Assembly (NCBI GenBank): GCA_036497785.1
Contig: DASXIW010000064.1
Location: 1-12,766, forward strand
Reading direction: 5' to 3'
Source: DASXIW01 sp036497785
GTDB taxonomy: Bacteria > Pseudomonadota > Alphaproteobacteria > Acetobacterales > Acetobacteraceae
Length of the DNA: 12,766 nt
The notes below the pieces were generated by a model that was not told the DNA's origin, did no database searches, and saw only the letters and a list, made by a program, of their open reading frames with translations. This document shows positions 1-6,261 of the stretch, piece after piece; position 1 is the stretch's first letter, and every line of letters starts with the position of its first letter. A program made the translations under genes and the position numbers.

Positions 1-350
1 GGCAGATGATCACCGCGCATGGGTCGGCCGATGATTTCGGCGGCCCGCTGCGAATTGCCCAGATGTCCGGGCAGGTGGCTCAACTCGGCCTGGCCAGCCT
101 CGTCTCGTTCATCGCGGTCCTCTCGGTCAATCTGGGCCTGATCAATCTGTTCCCCATCCCGGTACTGGATGGGGGGCATCTCGTATTCTATCTGGTGGAG
201 GCGGTAACCGGCAGGCCATTGCCGCCGCGGGCGCAGGAATATGGGTTTCGCGCTGGTTTCGCGCTGTTGGCCGGCCTGTTCATCTTCGCCACCTGGAATG
301 ACCTGTCGCATATCGGATTATTCCGCTGGGTTGCCGGCCTGATCGGCTGA
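1..350 (+). CDS. rseP: RseP-type site-2 intramembrane zinc metalloprotease, C-terminal part
   Basis: This is the last ~116 residues of an M50-family membrane protease; the start lies before the window and the reading frame enters at base 3. RseP cuts anti-sigma factors and remnant signal peptides within the inner membrane. The sequence shows the family's C-terminal hallmark: a hydrophobic segment (SLVSFIAVLSVNLGLINLF) followed by PIPVLDGGHL, the LDGG motif whose Asp ligates the catalytic zinc. A further hydrophobic segment (FALLAGLFIFATW) follows, then NDLSHIG, close to the NDFSR end of E. coli RseP. The N-terminal HExxH helix and the PDZ domains are not in the window. It precedes bamA by 104 bases in the same direction, the usual proteobacterial order. 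That gap contains no convincing promoter or terminator, so read-through into bamA is plausible. Family assignment is secure; the regulatory target cannot be seen. Confidence 0.93.
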   Translation, partial: QMITAHGSADDFGGPLRIAQMSGQVAQLGLASLVSFIAVLSVNLGLINLFPIPVLDGGHLVFYLVEAVTGRPLPPRAQEYGFRAGFALLAGLFIFATWNDLSHIGLFRWVAGLIG

Positions 351-454
351 GGCGTCCTTCCGTACCCGCATCTGTTTTCTTCGGCACGCGCCGGGTAGCG
401 TCGGGCCGTCGTCATCGCTATTCTCCGCCCGCCCGTGGCCAGCCGTCCCGATCG

Positions 455-2935
455 TTGAGATGGCGCCGCAGTGGGGGGGTATCGCTTTTGTTTCGCACTC
501 GCGCAGCGCTGCTGGCGTTTTTCTGCCTGTTGCCCGGACCGTTTTCCGCCGCCTCCGCCCAACCCGCCAATGGGGTCCCTGCTGGTCCGCCGGCGCCGGG
601 CGGGCCGTCCAACGTTCCTGCGCCGCGTAGGGCGGCGCCATCGGGCCAGGCATCGCCCATTCAGCGTGCGCCGGTGCGTGCGCCGGCTGCGCGGGCTCGC
701 GCTGGCCAGGCCCAGGACACGATCACGGCCATCCGGGTCGAGGGCAATCAGCGCATCGAGGAGGGCACGATCCTCTCGTATATGCTGGTGCAGCCTGGCA
801 ATTCGTTCGATCCCGACCAGCTCGATCGCAGCCTGAAAACGCTGTACGCGACCGGGCTCTTCTCGGACGTTAATCTGCATCGCGACGGCCGCACACTGGT
901 GGTGCACGTGGTCGAGAACCCAATCATCAACCAGATCGCCTTCGAGGGGAATCACAAGCTCACGGACGATGTGCTGCGCCCTGAGCTGCAGATGCGCCCG
1001 CGCGGCGTGTTCACCCCAGCGCTGGCCCAGTCCGACCGGCAGAAGCTGCTTGACGCCTATGCCAAGCATGGCCGCTTCGCCACGCATATCGAACCGAAGA
1101 TCATCAAGCTCGACCAGAATCGGGTGAATGTCGTCTTCGAAATCCAGGAGGGCGACAACGCGCTGATCAGCCGCATCGCCTTCGTCGGCAACCATGCCTT
1201 CAGCGAAAGCCGGTTGCGCGAGGTGATCGACACGCGTGAGGAGGCCTGGTTCCGCTTCCTGTCCTCCAGCGACAGCTACGACCCGGAAAAGGTGAACTTC
1301 GACAAGGAATTGCTGCGGCGATTCTACCTGCAGAAGGGTTATGCCGATTTCGACGTGACGAGCGCCACGGCGGAACTGGCGCCCGACAAATCCGCCTTCT
1401 TCCTGACCTTCACGATCCATGAGGGCGAACGCTACAAGATCAGCAAGTCCGAGTTGCACGTCACCATCCCGAAGGTCGACAAATCCACGCTGACGTCCTA
1501 CGTCGAATTGCAGGCGGGCGATTGGTACGACGGTGACGCGGTGGAGCGGTCGGTGCAGGCGCTGACCACGGCGCTGCAGAATCGCGGTTTCGCCTTCGCG
1601 GAGGTCAAGCCCCGCGTGCAGCGCGACCTGAAGAACCACACGATCGATCTGGTGTTCGACGTGGGCGAGGGGCCGCGCGTCTATGTCGAACGGATCGACA
1701 TCGTCGGCAATGAGCGCACGATGGACAAGGTTATCCGACGCGAGTTCCGTCTGGCCGAGGGCGATCCGTTCAACGCGGCACTGGTCAGGGCCAGCCGCCA
1801 GCGCGTCCAGGATCTCGACTATTTCCAGTCGGTGAACATCCAGTCGCAGCCCGGCTCGACACCCGACAAGACTGTGTTGACCACCAATATCCAGGAGAAG
1901 GCGACCGGCGAACTGAGTGTCGGTGGTGGCTATTCAACCGACGTGGGCGCGCTGGCTTCGGTGGGGCTGACCGAGAAAAACATGCTCGGCACCGGCATCG
2001 ACGCCGGCATCTCCGGAACGCTGGCCCAGAAGGAAACCCAGATAAATCTGTCGGTTACCGATCCGTATACCTTCGATCGCAACCTCGTCACCGGTTTCGA
2101 CCTGTTCCGGACGCAGACGACTAATCTGGATACCCAGTCATACAGCGAGAGGCGCACGGGTGCGACCTTTCGGCTCGGTTATGATTTCAACGACCATCTG
2201 CGCCAAGCCTGGAACTATTCGATCGTGCAACGCGACGTCTTTAACGTGCAGACCAATGCGAGCGTGTTTGTGCTGAACCAGCAAGGTCAGTCGACGTTGT
2301 CGCAGGTGGGCCAGACGCTCTCGCTGGATTATCGGGATAGCAAGCTCAATCCGCATTCCGGATTCATCGTGCGGGTAGGGAACGATTTCGCCGGACTTGG
2401 CGGCGATGTCGATTTCATCCGTAGTAAAATAGACACGACGATTTTCGTTCCGCTCGATCGCTTCACCGGCAATAGCGACTGGGGTATCAACATCTCGGCG
2501 GGCACTGGTTATCTGGCATCGCTGGGTGGCCAGGAGCGAATCATCGACAACTTCTTCCTGGGAGGCGACAATCTGCGCGGCTTCCAGACTGGTGGCGTCG
2601 GTCCGCACGCGATTGTTGGCGGAGACAGCCTCGGCGGCAAGTTCATCTGGACGCAGTCGACGGAATTGCATTTCCCGCTACCAATCTCGCCTGATCTCGG
2701 CCTCACCGGGCGTGCCTTTGTCGATATGGGCTCGTTGTACGGCATCAACAAGCTGGTGGTGAATGGCTCCCCGATCGCGACGACCAACTATGAGAGCGTT
2801 CGTCTCAGCGCTGGCATCGGCGTATCCTGGAGGACGCCGTTCGGCCTGATAAACATCGACCTGGGTCAGGCGATCCTCAAACGCAACTTCGACCAGACCC
2901 AGCTTTTCCGCTTTGGTTTCGGCACAAGGTTCTAG
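455..2935 (+). CDS. bamA: Outer-membrane protein assembly factor BamA (Omp85)
   Basis: Core insertase of the BAM complex, folding beta-barrel proteins into the outer membrane. Numbered from TTG 455 (826 aa), residues ~12-35 form a signal peptide with likely cleavage after AASA. A Pro/Ala/Arg-rich linker covers ~37-86, and five POTRA domains run ~88-155, 156-234, 235-325, 326-405 and 408-484. A 16-strand barrel covers ~485-826. The loop-6 motif appears as LRGF (707-710) with the conserved Arg, where E. coli has VRGF. The chain ends in an aromatic beta-signal (LFRFGFGTRF). No ATG lies in frame until residue 110. TTG 455 is the most upstream start; TTG 488 gives a compact signal peptide (RTRAALLAFF...) and has a G run nine bases upstream, so it may be the true start. 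The stop overlaps the possible GTG start of the next gene by one base. The barrel-coding part is visibly less GC-rich than its surroundings. Confidence 0.96.
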   Translation: MRWRRSGGVSLLFRTRAALLAFFCLLPGPFSAASAQPANGVPAGPPAPGGPSNVPAPRRAAPSGQASPIQRAPVRAPAARARAGQAQDTITAIRVEGNQRIEEGTILSYMLVQPGNSFDPDQLDRSLKTLYATGLFSDVNLHRDGRTLVVHVVENPIINQIAFEGNHKLTDDVLRPELQMRPRGVFTPALAQSDRQKLLDAYAKHGRFATHIEPKIIKLDQNRVNVVFEIQEGDNALISRIAFVGNHAFSESRLREVIDTREEAWFRFLSSSDSYDPEKVNFDKELLRRFYLQKGYADFDVTSATAELAPDKSAFFLTFTIHEGERYKISKSELHVTIPKVDKSTLTSYVELQAGDWYDGDAVERSVQALTTALQNRGFAFAEVKPRVQRDLKNHTIDLVFDVGEGPRVYVERIDIVGNERTMDKVIRREFRLAEGDPFNAALVRASRQRVQDLDYFQSVNIQSQPGSTPDKTVLTTNIQEKATGELSVGGGYSTDVGALASVGLTEKNMLGTGIDAGISGTLAQKETQINLSVTDPYTFDRNLVTGFDLFRTQTTNLDTQSYSERRTGATFRLGYDFNDHLRQAWNYSIVQRDVFNVQTNASVFVLNQQGQSTLSQVGQTLSLDYRDSKLNPHSGFIVRVGNDFAGLGGDVDFIRSKIDTTIFVPLDRFTGNSDWGINISAGTGYLASLGGQERIIDNFFLGGDNLRGFQTGGVGPHAIVGGDSLGGKFIWTQSTELHFPLPISPDLGLTGRAFVDMGSLYGINKLVVNGSPIATTNYESVRLSAGIGVSWRTPFGLINIDLGQAILKRNFDQTQLFRFGFGTRF
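473..479 (+). repeat. Seven-G homopolymer near the bamA start
   Basis: Seven consecutive G lie between the two candidate TTG starts of bamA. An ATG at 460 is out of frame with bamA as written, but would be in frame if the run had six G, giving an N-terminus MAPQWGVSLLFRTR. The tract could instead serve as a poor ribosome-binding site for TTG 488. It may be a sequencing-length ambiguity, a slippage site or chance. Confidence 0.5.
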
Positions 2936-2940
2936 TGCAA

Positions 2941-3828
2941 ATGACCCGTCCAATGACCACTGCCGCCATGCTCGGCATGGCCGCCATGCTCGTCCTGTCG
3001 CCGACCGCGGCGCGCAGCCAGGATTACTTCGTTCCCAACCAGCCCCGCGCCGCGCAGCCGGGCCGCGCCCCGGCGCGGCAGGCCGCCCCGCCGGTGCAGC
3101 GTCAGGTGCAGCAGCCCGATATGGCGCAGCAACAGGCTGGCGGCGTTGCCCCCGGGGGGGAGATGGATCCGCCGCCGGTGCAGTTTCCCGTGCCGCCCGT
3201 GCCGGAACTGCCTGCTTTGCCGAAGGGCAATCCTTCGCCGACGGCGGTCATCGGCGTGATCGACGTGCCGGACGTGATGCGCGCCTCCACGGCGGCACAG
3301 CAGATCGACCGCGTGATCGGCGAGCGGCGCGAAAAGGTCAGCCAGGATGCCCAAAAGGAGCAGGCCGCCTGGCGTGACATCCAGCAGACCCTGGGCAACC
3401 AGCGAAGCACCATGTCGCCAGACCAGATCCGGTCGAAAGAGCGCGAGTTGCAGGAGCGCATCACCAGCGCGCAGCGCCAATTCCGCCAACGCAACCTGAT
3501 CATTCAGGAAGCCGCGCAAGTCTCGCTGAACCAGATCCAGGCCGTGCTGATCGCGGTGATCCGGCAGGTCTCGGAAAGCCGCAGCATGAATCTCGTGCTG
3601 CACCGCCAGCAGGTGGCGCTGAACATCAATGATTTCGACATCACCAACCAGGTGGCGTCCGAACTCAACCGCATCCTGCCGACCGTGAGCATTCCACCCG
3701 ATGGTGTGGCGCCGACCGCGCAGCTTCCTGTCCAATTGGCGCCGGGCGCGCTGGTCGCCGTTGGCGCCACGGCGCCGGCAGCCACGCCCGCCGCCGCGCC
3801 TGCTGCCGCATCGCCCGCGAAGAAATAG
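2941..3828 (+). CDS. skp: Skp/OmpH family periplasmic chaperone with long low-complexity ends
   Basis: Likely periplasmic holdase chaperone that delivers unfolded outer-membrane proteins to BAM; immediately downstream of bamA, as in many proteobacteria. I use ATG 2941 (295 aa). A GTG at 2935, overlapping the bamA stop TAG, is in frame two codons upstream and lies five bases after an AAGG, so it is a real alternative. A hydrophobic signal peptide (MLGMAAMLVLSPTAARS) is followed by a Pro/Gln/Ala-rich stretch over ~30-95. The OmpH-like part starts at a beta strand (AVIGVIDVPDVM, ~104-115). It continues through a charged, Gln-rich helical region (~117-205, coiled-coil-like tentacle) and closes with MNLVLHRQQVALN (~218-230) and a last helix. 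The tail (~260-295) is Ala/Pro-rich and ends in KK. Typical Skp is ~160-200 aa; the excess here comes from the two disordered-looking ends. Family call is good; chaperone role is inferred. Confidence 0.85.
   Translation: MTRPMTTAAMLGMAAMLVLSPTAARSQDYFVPNQPRAAQPGRAPARQAAPPVQRQVQQPDMAQQQAGGVAPGGEMDPPPVQFPVPPVPELPALPKGNPSPTAVIGVIDVPDVMRASTAAQQIDRVIGERREKVSQDAQKEQAAWRDIQQTLGNQRSTMSPDQIRSKERELQERITSAQRQFRQRNLIIQEAAQVSLNQIQAVLIAVIRQVSESRSMNLVLHRQQVALNINDFDITNQVASELNRILPTVSIPPDGVAPTAQLPVQLAPGALVAVGATAPAATPAAAPAAASPAKK
2962..2997 (+). repeat. 18-base tandem duplication in the skp signal peptide
   Basis: Two adjacent 18-base units (2962-2979 and 2980-2997) match at 16 of 18 positions, with the first 13 bases identical. 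They encode the six-residue repeats AAMLGM and AAMLVL, which make up the hydrophobic core of the Skp signal peptide. The unit is a multiple of three, so gain or loss of a copy would keep the frame and only change core length. Confidence 0.75.
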
Positions 3829-3841
3829 CCCCGGAAACGCC

Positions 3842-4921
3842 ATGTCATGGCCAGCGATGGCGGGGGATCCGCGCTTCTTCACCCGGTGCGGTCCGTTCAC
3901 CGTGGCGGAGCTGGCGGCTGCGGCGCAAGGCGAGCCGCCATCGAACGGCACGGACAGGCGGTTTACCGGCTTGGCCACGTTGCAGCTCGCCGGGCCGGAG
4001 GAGGTGAGTTTTCTGGATAATCGGCGTTATGCCGATGCCTTGTCGGCCACTCGGGCCGGCTGCGTGATGGTGCATCCGGAGATGTTGGCGCGTGTTCCCG
4101 CGGGCTGCGTGCCCATCGTCATGACCGAGCCGCGTGTCGGCTGGGCACGGGTGGCAGCACTTTTCCATCCGCTGCCGCCATTGGCGCCCGGCATCCATCC
4201 GGCGGCCGTGGTGGATCCCGCGGCGAAGATCGATCCAACCGCGGAAATCGCTCCGCTGGCGGTCATCGATGCGGGTGCGGAGATCGGCCCGCGATGCCGG
4301 ATCGGCGTGGGTGCCTGGATCGGCGCCGGCGTGGTGCTCGGCCCGGATTGCCGGATCGGCGCCCATGCCAGCCTGAGCCATGCGCTCGTCGGCGCGCGCG
4401 TTTATGTCTACACCGGTGCGCGGATCGGGCAGGACGGGTTCGGCTTTGAAACCACGCCAGCGGGTTTCCTCACGGTGCCGCAGCTTGGCCGCGTGATTCT
4501 TGAGGACGATGTGGAGGTCGGGGCGAACAGCACCATCGACCGCGGATCGATTGGCGATACGGTGATCGGCGCGAGCTCACGGCTCGACAATCTGGTGCAG
4601 ATCGGTCACAACGTCCGCCTTGGTCGCTGCTGCGTGATCGTGTCCCAGGCAGGTATTTCTGGTTCGACGGTGCTTGAGGACTTCGTCATGGCGGGCGGAC
4701 AGGCGGGAATCACCGGGCATTTGCGGCTTGGCAAGGGCGCCAAGATCGGGGCGCAGGCCGGGGTTATGGCGGATGTGCCGGCTGGGGCGGCAGTGTTGGG
4801 CAGTCCGGCCCTGCCGATCAAGGAGTTTTTCCGCCAGGTGACCGTATTGAAGAGGTTGGTCGCGCAGCGCCGCTCCCAAGGGGGCAAAGGCGGGCCGTCT
4901 GGGGAAGTGGATTCGGATTGA
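3842..4921 (+). CDS. lpxD: UDP-3-O-(3-hydroxyacyl)glucosamine N-acyltransferase LpxD
   Basis: Third step of lipid A synthesis: transfers a 3-hydroxyacyl chain from ACP to the 2-amino group of UDP-3-O-acyl-glucosamine in the cytoplasm. Start ATG 3842 gives 359 aa (E. coli 341) and follows GGAA at 3833-3836 with five bases between; the open frame extends further upstream but only as a shadow of skp. Residues ~17-112 form the N-terminal uridine-binding domain (FTGLATLQLAGPEEVSFLDN is the family signature). From ~118 to ~320 there are hexapeptide repeats of a left-handed beta-helix. QIGHNVRLG holds His256, matching the catalytic His of the E. coli QIAHNV motif, and TGHLRLG holds a second conserved His (293). 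The GQDGFGF signature is at ~197. A short helical C-terminus ends in a charged tail. It sits 13 bases after skp and its stop is five bases before the preferred fabZ start. Confidence 0.96.
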   Translation: MSWPAMAGDPRFFTRCGPFTVAELAAAAQGEPPSNGTDRRFTGLATLQLAGPEEVSFLDNRRYADALSATRAGCVMVHPEMLARVPAGCVPIVMTEPRVGWARVAALFHPLPPLAPGIHPAAVVDPAAKIDPTAEIAPLAVIDAGAEIGPRCRIGVGAWIGAGVVLGPDCRIGAHASLSHALVGARVYVYTGARIGQDGFGFETTPAGFLTVPQLGRVILEDDVEVGANSTIDRGSIGDTVIGASSRLDNLVQIGHNVRLGRCCVIVSQAGISGSTVLEDFVMAGGQAGITGHLRLGKGAKIGAQAGVMADVPAGAAVLGSPALPIKEFFRQVTVLKRLVAQRRSQGGKGGPSGEVDSD

Positions 4922-4926
4922 CGGGC

Positions 4927-5430
4927 ATGGATGCAACGCCACCAAAAGAGACTGACGGGTCGGCAGACCGGGTCGAGGTTTTCGATATTGCCGGCATCAT
5001 GCGGGCGATACCGCATCGCTATCCGTTCCTGATGATCGATCGGGTGGTGGAACTGGTGAAGAACCAGTCCGCCATCGGGGTCAAGAATGTCTCGGTGAAC
5101 GAGAATTTCTTCCAGGGCCATTTCCCTGGCCATCCCGTCATGCCCGGCGTGTTGATCATCGAGGCGATGGCGCAGACCGCCGCCGTGCTGGTGGTGGAGA
5201 CGCTGGGGCCGGATGCGCAGGGGCGGGTGGTCTATTTCATGTCGGTCGACGGCGCCAAGTTCCGGCGCCCGGTGCAGCCCGGCGATCAGCTTCGGATTCA
5301 CGTGGTCAAGCAACAGCAGCGCGGCAATGTGTGGAAATTCCACGCCATCGCCCGCGTCGATGGCACGGCGGTGGCCGAAGCCACCTATGCCGCGATGATC
5401 ATGCACAAGGTAGCGGACGCGAGTAAGTGA
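4927..5430 (+). CDS. fabZ: 3-hydroxyacyl-[ACP] dehydratase FabZ
   Basis: Dehydrates 3-hydroxyacyl-ACP to trans-2-enoyl-ACP in type II fatty acid elongation, so it competes with LpxA and LpxD for the same acyl-ACP pool. From ATG 4927 the protein has 167 aa. A TTG at 4918, overlapping the lpxD stop, would add three residues and has a G-rich stretch in front of it, so it cannot be excluded. The single hotdog fold shows IMRAIPHRYPFLMIDRV (24-40) and the catalytic block FFQGHFPGHPVMPG (61-74), with His65 the catalytic base. It continues with VLIIEAMAQ (75-83), where Glu79 is the catalytic acid. KFRRPVQPGDQL (111-122) is also typical. The protein ends one base before the lpxA start, implying translational coupling. 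All expected active-site residues are present. Confidence 0.96.
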   Translation: MDATPPKETDGSADRVEVFDIAGIMRAIPHRYPFLMIDRVVELVKNQSAIGVKNVSVNENFFQGHFPGHPVMPGVLIIEAMAQTAAVLVVETLGPDAQGRVVYFMSVDGAKFRRPVQPGDQLRIHVVKQQQRGNVWKFHAIARVDGTAVAEATYAAMIMHKVADASK

Positions 5431-5431
5431 T

Positions 5432-6244
5432 TTGATCTCCATTCATGCGACGGCAATCGTAGCCCCGGGTGCTACGATTGCCGCCGGTGCGCGTATCGGT
5501 CCGTTTTGCCAGGTCGGTCCAGATGTGGTCATCGAGGCCGGCGCCGAACTGATCAGTCACGTCGTGGTGGATGGGATCACGCGGATTGGGGCGGGGGCCG
5601 TGCTTTACCCGTTCTGCACCGTGGGCATGGCGCCGCAGGATCTGAAATACAGAGGCGAGCCGACGCGCACGGAGGTTGGCGCGCGCACACAGGTGCGCGA
5701 GCACGTTACCATCCATCGCGGCACCGTCACCGGTACCGGCGTCACCCGGGTTGGGTCGGACTGCCTGCTGATGGCGGTGGTGCATGTGGCCCATGATTGT
5801 GAACTGGGCAACGGCGTCGTGGTTGCCAACAACGTGGTGATGGGCGGCCATGTCACCATCGGCGACAATGCGGTGATCGGCGGCTCGGCGGCGATCCATC
5901 AATTCGTGCGCATTGGCCGGGCCGCCATGATCGGCGGTGTATCGGGCGTGGAGGCCGATGTTATTCCGTTCGGCAGCGCTATCGGCAACCGGGCGCGGCT
6001 GGCCGGCTTGAACGTGATCGGGCTGCGCCGGCGCGGGTTCGACCGGGCGCAGATCCATTCGTTGCGTGCTGCTTTCCGGCTGATGTTCCTCGGCAATGGC
6101 GGGGTGTTCGCCGAGCGGGTGGCGCAGGTGCGCTGCCATTTCGCTGGCGAGGCGCTGGTGGACGAGATGCTGCGTTTTGTCGATACGCCGAGCAAGCGCG
6201 GACTGATCCGCTCGGCGATTCAAGCCGACGACGAAGAGATTTGA
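5432..6244 (+). CDS. lpxA: Acyl-ACP--UDP-N-acetylglucosamine O-acyltransferase LpxA
   Basis: First enzyme of lipid A synthesis: moves a 3-hydroxyacyl chain from ACP to the 3-OH of UDP-GlcNAc. 270 aa (E. coli 262). The start is TTG 5432: the frame has a stop at 5411-5413 and no other start between, the next in-frame GTG would remove ~32 conserved residues, and MISIHATAIV aligns with the E. coli N-terminus. Hexapeptide repeats of the beta-helix fill ~5-185, followed by a helical C-terminal domain (GLRRRGFDR ~197-205, ending near STRGLIR-like SKRGLIR at 254-260). Catalytic His121 lies in VHVAHDCELGN (E. coli His125), and His156 in AIHQF matches E. coli His160. Gly169 in MIGGVSG aligns with Gly173, the E. 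coli acyl-chain ruler, which predicts a long (about C14) hydroxyacyl preference. DLKYRGEPT (70-78) is a family signature. A strong inverted repeat sits within its first codons. Confidence 0.96.
   Translation: MISIHATAIVAPGATIAAGARIGPFCQVGPDVVIEAGAELISHVVVDGITRIGAGAVLYPFCTVGMAPQDLKYRGEPTRTEVGARTQVREHVTIHRGTVTGTGVTRVGSDCLLMAVVHVAHDCELGNGVVVANNVVMGGHVTIGDNAVIGGSAAIHQFVRIGRAAMIGGVSGVEADVIPFGSAIGNRARLAGLNVIGLRRRGFDRAQIHSLRAAFRLMFLGNGGVFAERVAQVRCHFAGEALVDEMLRFVDTPSKRGLIRSAIQADDEEI
5451..5483 (+). repeat. Perfect 13-bp inverted repeat (7-base loop) in the lpxA 5' end
   Basis: Left arm 5451-5463 (CGGCAATCGTAGC) is the exact reverse complement of right arm 5471-5483 (GCTACGATTGCCG); the loop is 5464-5470 (CCCGGGT). 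In mRNA this would be a strong hairpin from +20 to +52 relative to the TTG start. It lies in codons 7-18 of lpxA. No U run follows, so it does not look like an intrinsic terminator. The arms use A/T-ending codons (GCA, GTA, GCT, ATT) that are uncommon in the surrounding GC-ending code. Confidence 0.85.
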
Positions 6245-6261
6245 ATGACGCCCCGGTCGGC

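Noticed and set aside
351..454. Possible promoter, terminator or small gene between rseP and bamA
   Set aside because: A TATTCT at 419-424 has no matching -35, and a 6-bp stem (395-400 with 416-421) has a 15-base loop and no U run. Nothing here is strong enough to call.
188..1639. 483-codon open frame on the - strand across the end of rseP and the first half of bamA
   Set aside because: It is antisense to clear rseP and bamA coding sequence. Its translation is Arg/Asp/Gln-rich low complexity with no recognisable domain, as expected for a shadow frame in GC-rich DNA.
5730..5739. 10-base palindrome CCGGTACCGG in lpxA, and ACTGATCAGT at 5548-5557
   Set aside because: Single short palindromes inside conserved hexapeptide-repeat coding sequence; no partner sites or spacing pattern suggests an operator.
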